Assembly: GCF_023091745.1 (NCBI RefSeq)
Contig: NC_068910.1
Location: 42,147,272-42,211,271, forward strand
Direction of reading: 5' to 3'
DNA: 64,000 nt
Origin: Budorcas taxicolor
Lineage: Eukaryota; Chordata; Mammalia; Artiodactyla; Bovidae
Part shown: piece by piece, positions 55,684 to 64,000 of the stretch
Layout: the number at the start of each line of letters is the position of its first letter
Numbering within the stretch: position 1 is the first letter of the stretch
Made by a program: the position numbers and the translations under genes
The notes under the pieces: generated by a model
Told to the model about the DNA's origin: nothing
Seen by the model: only the letters and a program-made list of their open reading frames with translations
Database searches by the model: none

Positions 55684-56050
55684 TTGCAGTGTGGGGCTCC
55701 TCCCTTAAATTCTTTAAAAGGAGCTCACTCAGTGGGAAATTTCCTCTTTCTTTCCTTCTATTATGTTGCCTGGAACATAAATGTGAAGGCTGGAGCTACA
55801 GTGATTATCTCAAACGACCATAAGGCAACCTTGATGATGGAAGTCATACTAAGGATGGAAGAGCAGAAAGAGAACCAACCTGGGTCACTGACAAATGTGG
55901 CCCTACCATACCAGTTCTGGACCACCAACTATTGGTGCTTTTTTTTTTTTAATGTGAAAGTAGGGGAAAAAAATTTTTAAAGCCAAAAAAGACTCCATCC
56001 TTAGTTAGGCCACTGTTGAGTTTTTCCCATATCCAGCTGAATTTAATCAT
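55684..56050 (+). mobile_element. Ancient MaLR/ERVL-type LTR
   Basis: Old LTR style in sense: 'ttgcctggaacataaatg' with 'tgaaggctggagctacag', then 'agagaaccaacctgggtcac', 'taccataccagttctggacc' and, after an internal T-run, 'aggccactgttgagttttt'. The exact subfamily is not assigned. Confidence 0.65.
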
Positions 56051-56500
56051 AACTAATACAGGCTTCCACTATATTTTCAATTTTATATTTCTCAGACTCA
56101 GAGATAAAGTAGTAAAGAGACTTCAACTGCATTTTAGAATTTATAAAGCGTAACTGAATCAGGCAAGGTGCCCACAAGAATAGCTATGGAATACCAAAAT
56201 GACAGCAGAATCCACTGCTGCTTCTGGCTCTGGAAAACTGTAAAAAATGAAAGGAAAAGCAAAGATTCATTATTCTGCCTTGGAGTCCTCCAAATATTCA
56301 TCATTCTGTTCCCAAGGGGAAGATTCTCAAAGACTGAAACTCCTGAAATAAAAACTTTCGATTTATCTCCTCAGAGATAATTATACTAGTTGGTCTTATC
56401 TTTGTGGCTTCATCAGAGCACAAGAAACACAAGTAGCCTGTTGATCTTCATGTTCCTTTGAGGATATGGCTTAAGAAGATTACGAGTGTCAGAGGTAATA
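56051..56500. other. Unassigned non-coding DNA
   Basis: No recognised gene or repeat. Confidence 0.5.
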
Positions 56501-56535
56501 GTCACAACAGCATGAATACTTTTAAAAGATCACAA

Positions 56536-56913
56536 CGTTGCAAAGCAATTATACTCCAATTTGAAAAAAAGAAGAAATGTGATGTAACCATACATTAAAT
56601 CATATATAGATAGATACATAGTTATATTTAAATAAAGAAGAAAGAAAACAAACTACTGAAAAGCAGTAAAGAGACAGGGCGGCAAGTTAGGAGTAAGGGA
56701 CTAATGCTACTGTGTATAAAACAGATAAATAACAAGGATATATCGTACAGCACAGGAAATTATAGCCATTATCTTCTCATAACTTTTATGGAGTAAAATT
56801 TATATTAAAAAAATACTTAATCACTATGGTGTACACCTGAAACTTAATATTGTTTGTCAACTATAGTTCGATAAAAAATCAGTCAGAAATAAATAAATAC
56901 GTAAAATAAATAA
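56536..56913 (+). mobile_element. L1 LINE 3' end inserted in older L1, with TSD
   Basis: Sense L1 3' UTR: 'aagcaattatactccaattt', then 'tataaaacagataaataaca', 'aaggatatatcgtacagcac' and 'ggtgtacacctgaaact'. An exact 12-bp direct repeat, AAAAGATCACAA, at 56524-56535 and 56914-56925 marks the insertion limits. Confidence 0.88.
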
Positions 56914-56925
56914 AAAAGATCACAA

Positions 56926-57290
56926 TTTTTGGTTGCCAGAGGTAGGGTGGGCCATAAATGCATGAAGGCAGTCAAAAGGTACAGATTTCAAACTATAAAA
57001 TAAATAAATCCTGATAATACAATGTATATATAGTATGATGACTACAATTACTAATGCTGGGTTACATATTTATAAGCTGCTAAGAGGATAAATCTTAAAA
57101 ATTCTTATCACACACACACAAAATGTATAACTATGTATGGTGACGATGTTAACTAGACTTTTTTTTGGTGATCATTTGACAGTATATACAAACATCAAAT
57201 TATAACATCATATAACTGAAACAAATATATTTTACATGAATTATGCCTCAATAAAACATTTTAAAATTTTTAAATAAAAAATTCACAATT
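56926..57290 (+). mobile_element. Older L1M-type LINE 3' UTR
   Basis: Sense: 'ttggttgccagaggtagggt', 'agtatgatgactacaattac', 'cataagctgctaagagg' in near form, 'gatgttaactagactttttt' and 'atgcctcaataaaac'. It is the host of the L1 inserted at its left end. Confidence 0.88.
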
Positions 57291-57301
57291 AAGCTGGTGT
57301 T

Positions 57302-58232
57302 TACATTCAGTTCAGGTCAGTTCACTCAGTTGTGTCCGACTCTTTGCAACCCCATGAATTGCAGCATGCCAGGCCTTCCTGTTGGAGAAGGCAATGGCAC
57401 CCCACTCCAATACTCTTACCTGGAAAATCCCATGGGTGGAGGAGCCTGGTACGCTGCAGTCCCTGGGGTCACAGAGAGTCAGACACAACTGAGCGACTTT
57501 ACTTTCACTTTTCACTTTCATGCATTGGAGAAGGAAATGGCAACCCATCCCAGTGTTCTTGCCTGGAGAATCCCAGGGACGGGGAGCCTGGTGGGCTGCC
57601 ATCTATGGGGTCACACAGAGTCGGACATGACTGAAGCGACTTAGCAGCAGGCCTCTCTGTCCATCACCAACTCTCGGAGTTCACTCAAACTGATGTCCAT
57701 CAAGTTGGTGATGCCATCCTGCCATCTCATCCTCTGTCGGCCCGTCTCCTCTTGCCACCAATCCCTCCCAGCATCAGAGTCTTTTCCAATGAGTCAACTC
57801 TTCACATGAGATGGCAAAAATATTGGAGTTTCGGCTTTAGCATCAGTCCTTCCAATGAACACCCAGGACTGATCTCCTTTAAAATGGACTGGTTGGATCT
57901 CCTTGCAGTCCAAGGGACTCTCAAGAGTCTTCTCCAACATCACAGTTCAAAAGCATCCATTCTTCGGTGCTCAGCTTTCTTCACAGTCCAACTCTCACAT
58001 CCATACATGACTACTGGAAAAACCATAGCCTTGACTAGATGGACCTTTGTCGGCAAAGTAATGTCTCTGCTTTTGAATATGCTATCTAGGTTGGTCATAA
58101 CTTTCCTTCCAAGGAGTAAGTGTCTTTTAATTTCATGGCTGCAATCACCATCTGCAATGATTTTGGAGCCCCCAAAAATAAAGTCTGACACTGTTTCCAC
58201 TGTTTCCCCATCTATTTCCCATGAAGTGATGG
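57302..58232 (-). mobile_element. BovB LINE 3' part, split by BOV-A2
   Basis: BovB in complement: the tail at the left ('cagttcactcagttgtgtcc'), then the 3' coding third through 'ccatctatttcccatgaag' at the right. A BOV-A2 interrupts it at 57382-57648. The minus frame 57940-58200 is the BovB RT C-terminal region. At 58232 the orientation of BovB flips. Confidence 0.97.
57382..57648 (+). mobile_element. BOV-A2 SINE, nested in BovB
   Basis: Full-length dimeric BOV-A2 in sense, ending 'gcgacttagcagcag'. The TSD is near-exact: AGGCCTTCCTGT before, AGGCCTCTCTGT after. Confidence 0.96.
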
Positions 58233-58483
58233 CTATATATTGTCACCCTGCTTATTTAACTTATATGCAGAGTACATCATGAGAAAGGCTGGGCTGGAAG
58301 AAGCACAAGCTGGAATCAAGATTGCCAGGAGAAATATCAATAACCTCAGATATGCAGATGACACCACCCTCACGGCAGAAAGTGAAGAGGAACTAAAAAG
58401 CCTCTTGATGAAAGTGAAAGAGGAGAGTGAAAAGTTGGCTTAAAGCTCAACATTCAGAAAACGAAGATCATGGCATCTGGTGT
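58233..58483 (+). mobile_element. BovB LINE, inverted 5' part of the same insertion
   Basis: Sense BovB RT sequence: 'tattgtcaccctgcttattt', an in-frame NNLRYADDTT motif (plus frame 58240-58443), to 'gaagatcatggcatctgg'. In BovB this segment lies immediately 5' of the segment at 57302-58232, and here only about two bases are missing between them, so both derive from one RNA copied in two orientations. CTGGTGTT at 57294-57301 and 58477-58484 may be the TSD. Confidence 0.95.
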
Positions 58484-58489
58484 TGATAT

Positions 58490-59006
58490 TAGATGACTTT
58501 TAAAGGCATCTGTCCACCTCATATTCCATCCTTTCTTCTAAGAACTGTGTCTCCTATCCTGGCTACCCATCAGGAAGTTCCCAGGCCCAACACTGGCTAC
58601 TTTGTATCTCTACTGACCAAATCTTATTGGACCATCAATACACCACTAACCTGAGCTGGGCCAGTCAGATTGCCTCTCCAGAGAACTTGAAGTGAAACCT
58701 AGGACTGGGAGGTAAGTCACATCAATGTTGGTGTTCTAGAGAGGCACCTGCTCACCTTGGAGTATTGAGATTCTAGAAACTGCTCAGAGACATGCCCTTC
58801 CTGAGCAGTAGTCTGGCCAGGAAACTCCATTCCTTACCTAAACCAGTGGATCACAGATTGTTCTCACTGGAATCCAGTCAATTCTTTAATAAGAATTTAA
58901 AGATGCATAAGAGCTACTCAGACACTAACAAGTCAGAGTTTAAAGATCCTCAAATGCTCTTAAGGTGGACTTTATCCCAAAGATAATAGTAAGTCAAGGA
59001 ACTTTT
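58490..59006. other. Unassigned DNA, possibly an old LTR
   Basis: 'gagctgggccagtcagattg' with 'cctctccagagaacttg' (about 58652) recalls old LTRs and the similar phrase near 42080. Not assigned. Confidence 0.35.
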
Positions 59007-59014
59007 GTGTTTAT

Positions 59015-59256
59015 TAGTCTTTGAAAATCCCATGGATGGAGGAGCCTGGTAGGCTGCAGTCCATGGGGTCGCTGAGGGTCAGACATGACTGAGTGACTTC
59101 ACTCTGACTTTTTACTTTCATGTATTGGAGAAGGAAATGGCAACCCATTTCAGTGTTCTTGCCTGGAGAATCCTAGGGACGGGGGAACCTGGTGGGCTGC
59201 TGTCTATGGGGTCACACAGAGTCAGACACGACTGAAGTGACTTTGCAGCAGCAGCA
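59015..59256 (+). mobile_element. BOV-A2 SINE, 5' truncated, with TSD
   Basis: Sense BOV-A2 starting inside monomer 1 ('gaaaatcccatggatggagg') and ending 'gactttgcagcagcagca'. The exact 8-bp repeat GTGTTTAT at 59007-59014 and 59257-59264 is the TSD. Confidence 0.96.
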
Positions 59257-59665
59257 GTGTTTATAGGGTGTTACAGCCCTTAAATGAGCAAACTAGTAAT
59301 GGGCTAATGTCCATGAGAAACAAGATAAAAAGTATCTACAGAAGCAGTTGAAGATTCAAAAGAAAATGTCAAAACATTTTCCCCAAATTATTTTGGAGTG
59401 AAGCATGGCCTCACACCAACAGGGCCCAGGATGTGTGCAATCTGTCTGGATGGTTGTGTGGAGTCCCTTCCATGTGTCTTTCCAAATCCTCTCTCCACTG
59501 TTCTCCACCACACTCTGTGCCCTAAGAGGATCTGGTACTGATTCTTCCCTGTTTGCCCTTCAGACCTAGCTTACATCTACCCCCCGAGCGGTACCTAATC
59601 TCTCTTAGTTTCCCTCTGCCCTGGCCCACCCTCTGTAAATAGTCCTGTCTTAAAATCTGTTAGAG

Positions 59666-59852
59666 CTTCCCTGGTGGCTCAGACAGTAAAGAATCTGCCT
59701 GCAATGTGTGAGACCTGGGTTGGGAAGATCTCCGAGAGAAGGGAATGTCTACCCACTCCAGTATTCTGGCCTGGAGAATTCCATGGACTGTACAGTCCAT
59801 GGGGTCTCAAAGAGTCAGACACGACTAAGCGATTTTCACTTCACTTTCACCA
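59666..59852 (+). mobile_element. Bov-tA SINE
   Basis: Sense Bov-tA: 'gcttccctggtggctcagac' head, 'aagaatctgcctgcaatg', then a small loss of the 'ttcgatccctgg' part and a normal body and tail. Confidence 0.95.
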
Positions 59853-60417
59853 ATACTTCAGATGTGAAGACCCAGATATGAGAAATGAGTTTCCTTTATA
59901 GCTCCCTACTCAGGAAACAGCCTGATGTATAATGTCCTTTTCAAGGATCATCTGGGGAATTCTGGGTTATTACAGTCATAAATACATGTGTTAACAGCCA
60001 CAGGAAATCAACAGTCTTCTCAAGGAAATTTTCCTATGTCAATCTGAGATGAAGATGACTTCACAGCAAAATGAAAGGAGGGAGAAGCATCTCTTGAGTA
60101 ATAAGAAAGAGCAGAAAGCCACAGGCAAAGTTCAACAAGCAGGGAGTAGCCGGCAGACTCACCCACCTTGAGACTGGAAGTCAGGGCCCATCAGCAGATG
60201 GTCTGAACTCATTTTAACAACCAGCCACAATGGCTGGGGCAACCTCTAGGGCAGAACAAAGGAAATAGAGGGGAGGCAACTTAACTCCAACAAACTCCTT
60301 AGAACATGGCTTCAAACAGGCCACAAAATGCTCCCCTCACATTATGGACATGTTACAGAGTCCTTGATTAATCTGCTAAAATAGGGAGTATCTTCACAGA
60401 AGCCTGACGTTTGAATT
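59853..60417. other. Unassigned non-coding DNA
   Basis: No recognised gene or repeat. Confidence 0.5.
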
Positions 60418-60735
60418 TATTCATTTCTTCATCTGTTCATCTACTCAATGAAACCAGAACATCTACAAAGAACAGGACATGATGTCATGAACTGGATACA
60501 CAGGAAAACCAAGAGACAGTCCCTAATTTCAATTGCATAGGACAGAGAGGCATACAGACAGACAAGTGAACAAGTTAATGATCCTGGGACATGGTGACAA
60601 CTGTGAAGATGATGAATACAGGGGATGAGGGGAGCACAGAAGAAGACAAGACCTGGATTCTGAGGGTCACTGGGAAGGGTTAGGGAAAGCTTCATGGAAG
60701 AGGGGACAATTGAGCTGAATTTCAATGCTGAATCT
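60418..60735 (-). mobile_element. L2 LINE 3' end
   Basis: L2 complement: 'gagacagtccctaatttc', 'agacagacaagtgaacaag', 'agcttcatggaagaggggac' and 'aattgagctgaatttcaatg'. The 94-codon minus frame here is chance. Confidence 0.87.
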
Positions 60736-61974
60736 GAAATAAAAAGTTAAAGTCCATCCAAGCATATGGTATTAGATCACAGGCACCTTTAAATATAAAC
60801 TTCCAAAAGAGCACAGAGTTATGTTATTTTTTTTTTTTTCTTTTTCCACATCCTTCAAGGAAACTGAGTGCCTTAAGTAGTACCCAGGGGCTAAAGCACC
60901 CACATCCTCTTTCCAACATGTAGTGTGGTTGCTAGGCAACCACTGCTGAGCTAAATCCAGCCTTATTCTCAATTAATTTGGGGGAGATATTATGTTTTTT
61001 TTCTTTTTCAATTCATGTCCTTGGAGCTTCATTTTTACAAAGAAAAGGAAATAGCTTCAGGCCTTTCTATGTGGTTTAATTGTGAATTTTCTAAATTCTC
61101 TTCAGTCATAGATCAATCTCAGCACAGATTCAAAAAAGTCACACTTGTCACTGTGAAGAAGTACAGGTATAGACATTCTGAAACAAACCTTTTCTAGTCA
61201 CACCTGGTAGAAGTCATGAAACTTCCTGAATTCTCTTGGGAAAGAGAAAGGTGATTAAGACAGATTTTGAGTATATTGTGAAAACACGGAGATCTTGCAA
61301 ATATAGAGAAAAGTATTTTGTAATTTTATATATAAATGCATATACTCAACTTCAGCTGCCTGTGGCTATGTACTCAACACAATATCAGGTGTAAAGAGAT
61401 GAAACAGCAATGTATTTCAGAACAATGTATCTCAGTCCCTGATAACTCATAATAACACAAATGTATGCCAGTCCTGCACAGTGAAGAATGATTTTTTTTT
61501 TTTCAGTTTTGACTCCCAGCAAGATGTGATCTTTCCTGAAAGGAGTTTCTCAAAGATCCTACTTCAAAACAAGATAAAATATGACAAAAATATATATACT
61601 TACCACTGTCAACATATGGAAAATCAGACTTAGTCACTTAAGTGTATAAATAGTAATTTAATCACATTGGTTAATAAATAAGTTAATACACAGTTAATAC
61701 AAATGATTTCCACCCTAGCTCACTAGCTTATCATGTATGACAATGTGTATAGATGTCTATAGAGAAGACAGTACATGTAGAATGTAGATTTAGTGCTATA
61801 GACAAGTTTTATTCAATTTTGGTTAAGAAATCCCTTCACTCTTTATGGAGTCCTCAACCTGGATAACCCTACCTTCTTACTAGATGCAAAATGCTGGCAC
61901 ATATGGAAGGAAGGAAAATAACATTTTAGAATCCATACCCTTGGAACTTCACTTTACAAAGAAATTACAGAATG
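60736..61974. other. Unassigned AT-rich DNA
   Basis: T-runs at about 60827-60839 and 61491-61503. No gene or confident repeat. Confidence 0.5.
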
Positions 61975-62112
61975 ATGCCTTCAAAATTTGAGATTTGCTT
62001 GATGTCTCATGACATGTTCAATTTTTATGTGCTTCATGTGTACTTTAAAGAATATGTATTCTGTACTTGTTCAGTGCTTTTTCCATATAAAGAAAATAAA
62101 TTTTCTTTCTAA
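61975..62112 (-). mobile_element. L1 LINE fragment, ORF2
   Basis: L1 ORF2 complement: 'tttgagatttgcttgatgtc' and 'cttcatgtgtactttaaaga' with 'atatgtattctgtacttg' match the endonuclease/linker part of ORF2. An A12 run follows at about 62118-62129. Confidence 0.75.
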
Positions 62113-62249
62113 TTCTAAAAAAAAAAAAGAAAGTACAGAATGGCTCATACAGGAAAGTGATTAAATGAAAAATGAAATACGATACACACAGACTAGGAAA
62201 TGCATGAATCACTACATGAAAAGAGGCAGACTTCTATGTTCTTTTTAAA

Positions 62250-62748
62250 CATTTCTTTTGTTTGTATATAATTTTAAGGGTTACTTGCTGTTCACAGTCA
62301 TTACAAAATTTCAGCTACGTTCCGTGTTGCATAGCACATCCTTATGCCCAGTAGTTTTTACATCCTACTTAACCACCCCTATATTGCCCTTCCCCACCAC
62401 CACTGTAACCGGTAATTTGCTCTCTACGCCTGAGTCTGCTTCTTTTTCGTTGTACTCCCTAGTTTGTTCATTTTTTAGAATCTACATGTAAGTGATATCA
62501 TATAGTATTTGTCTTTCTCTGACTTATTTCGCTTAGCATAATGCCCCCAAGTCCCTACATGTTGCTGCAAATAGGAAAACTTCATTTTTTTTTACAACTG
62601 AGTGGTATTCCACTGTGTGTGGGTACGTGTGTGTGTGTGTAAAAACGTTACATCATCTTCATCCATTCATTTGTTGATAGACACTTAGATTGTTTCCATG
62701 TCTTGGCTGTTGTAAATAATGCTGCTACGAACATTAGGGTGCTCTCCT
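62250..62748 (-). mobile_element. L1 LINE 3' end
   Basis: L1 complement: 'tttcagctacgttccgtgtt', 'cacatccttatgcccagtag', 'ttatttcgcttagcataatg', 'cactgtgtgtgggtacg' and 'aataatgctgctacgaacat'. Covers the 3' UTR and the end of ORF2. Confidence 0.96.
62618..62641. repeat. (TG)n microsatellite inside L1
   Basis: A short TG run at the position of the L1 'tgtgtatata' motif, as at 10115 and 7822. Confidence 0.9.
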
Positions 62749-62807
62749 ACTGTTTGGTTTTTGTTTTTTTCCAGATATACAACCAGGAGCAGACTTTTAT
62801 GTTCGTA

Positions 62808-63028
62808 AGGCTGCTCACTCACTCAGTCATTTTAGACTCTTTGCAGCCTCGTGGAATGTACCCTGCCAGACTCCACTGTCCATGGAATTTTCCAGACATG
62901 AATACTGGAGCGGGTTGCCATTTCCTAGTCCAGGCAAATTTCCTGATCCAGGGATCGAACCCATGTCTCTTGTGTATCCTGCATTGGCAGGCAGATTCTT
63001 TACCACTGGTGCCCCTCGGGAAGCTCAA
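62808..63028 (-). mobile_element. Bov-tA SINE
   Basis: Full-length Bov-tA complement: tail 'gctgctcactcactcagtc' at the left, head 'gcccctcgggaagctc' at the right. Diverged, so an older copy. Confidence 0.95.
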
Positions 63029-63107
63029 GAAATGGCTATGTCCCAATAAAACTGCATTTATAAAAATGAGTTGTTTTTGGCCTGAAGGCTATAGTTTGCC
63101 AGCCTCT
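63029..63107 (-). mobile_element. hAT-type (Charlie-like) element, terminal part
   Basis: 'gtcccaataaaactgcattt', then 'ggctatagtttgccagcctc' and a 'tg' end, are the complement of the start of the element family seen at 19747-19973. The rest was lost or lies beyond the adjoining Bov-tA. Confidence 0.75.
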
Positions 63108-63342
63108 GTTTTAAGGAAACAGGGGGTGTAGAAGGGAGTTAGCCATCACATCTCTCACTCTGAAGTTAGAAGGGCTGATTTAAGGGGTCACACCTGTCTC
63201 CCTGATGCTATAACAGCATCCTTCCTGAAGCAGTGTGCTTCATAATCTCCCATCAGCCAGGGTCACTCTATTGTCAGACGCACTGTCCCCAGCTAGAACC
63301 TGGCACTAAGGGGCAAGTGAAGCGGAGCGTTCACATGGAAGG
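63108..63342. other. Unassigned non-coding DNA
   Basis: No recognised gene or repeat. Confidence 0.5.
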
Positions 63343-63495
63343 CACACTAAGCTGCCAGTCAGGGGATATGGGTTAGGATTCGACTCCCAGATTTGCCACT
63401 GTCTCCTCTGTTGTCTGTCTGGTCTCAGGCAAGACACTTCCTCTCCTCCTGCAAAATGAGTGTGCTGGGGTATATTATCTCTGAGCTTCCTTAAG
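63343..63495 (+). mobile_element. MIR SINE
   Basis: Sense MIR: 'gatatgggttaggattcgac', 'tctggtctcaggcaagacac' and 'ttcctctcctcctgcaaaat'. Confidence 0.87.
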
Positions 63496-64000
63496 CACCA
63501 GATTTCATGATATTTGGGATAATATAAGTAAATAAAATCTCACAACACCTCCCCAAATCCCCATTTGTTTTTTCTTGTCAGACTGCAGCAATGTTCTCCA
63601 GGAATGTTCCAGAAGTATTAACACCTAGGACGAACCATGAATTTAAATTCCACCAGCTCCCTTTCCCTACCAGTCAGCCGGAAGATGACTAAAAGGCAGA
63701 CAACAGAGAGTGAGCATGAAGGTGGAAAAACTGAAAGTCAAGCCCAAGGAAGAGGGATTAAAGGAACCAGGGTGAAAGGAGGTACCTGGTCTCAAAAGAG
63801 AAGGTTCACTGTGGATGAGAAATCCGGCTTCAATTAGAAAGACAGACAAAAACTTTAAGTGACAGAAAATTTGTTCCATATTGTCCCCAAAGTGAAAAAT
63901 GAACATTAGAAGTACTTGGGTTCAGCTCAAGGAAAAGAGCTACTTTGGGGAAATTATTAATAGATTTCTGAAAATGCTGCAGCTATTATAGGCGTACCTC
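63496..64000. other. Unassigned non-coding DNA
   Basis: No recognised gene or repeat. Frames of 66-79 codons on both strands at 63637-63906 have no domain. Confidence 0.45.

Noticed and set aside
61490..62130. Possible processed pseudogene or retroposed 3' UTR: AATAAA at about 62095 followed by an A12 run
   Set aside because: The stretch at 61975-62112 matches L1 ORF2 in complement, so the AATAAA and A-run do not mark the end of an mRNA copy in this orientation. No exon-like coding part lies upstream.

Overview
The window reads as non-coding nuclear DNA from a pecoran ruminant (cattle, sheep, goat or relative). The diagnostic signs are many Bov-tA and BOV-A2 SINEs, six BovB (RTE-type LINE) fragments, Cetartiodactyla CHR-type tRNA-derived SINEs and ruminant L1 3' ends, over a background of ancient mammalian repeats (MIR, L2, MER5A-like hAT, MaLR LTRs). 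The species cannot be fixed from the sequence. No protein-coding exon, functional RNA gene, promoter or CpG island could be supported. All open frames are short, and the longer ones lie in transposon relics or low-complexity sequence. The window is probably intergenic or deep intronic.

Layout. 1-6000: mostly unassigned DNA with MIR, L2 and MLT1 relics. 6000-10500: SINE-rich, with an L1 3' end and a younger L1 broken by three tandem BovA monomers. 10000-12900: old L1 and L2. 12900-14520: BovB with an endonuclease part and a deleted reverse-transcriptase core. 14500-18700: MIRs, L1 pieces and a small BovB tail insertion. 18700-24750: mostly unassigned, with a hAT element and MER5 relics. 24750-26040: BovB nested in a CHR SINE. 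27270-28910: an unassigned, partly GC-rich mosaic. 29780-32700: BOV-A2 inside L2, a CHR SINE, BovB inside L1, then L2. 33000-41000: L2, MIR and Bov-tA relics and one small L1 with a 5' inversion. 41000-47500: largely repeat-poor. 47500-51000: a BovB tail, a poly-T/poly-A hairpin, a long L2, MER5A and MIR. 51000-56500: mostly unassigned. 56500-58500: L1 in L1, then a BovB with an inverted 5' part and a BOV-A2 inside it. 58500-64000: SINEs, L2, L1 and MIR.

Nothing here looks like a new gene system. The observations most worth checking are structural: two 5'-inverted retrotransposon copies (one L1, one BovB), a hairpin with poly-T/poly-A arms, an unexplained inverted repeat inside an L1-like relic, a 23-bp TAATTAG-containing tandem repeat, stacked nested insertions with readable target-site duplications (TSDs), and repeat-poor AT-rich blocks that could be conserved non-coding DNA. 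Family names rest on recall of consensus sequences, without a database search; ends of old repeats are approximate.
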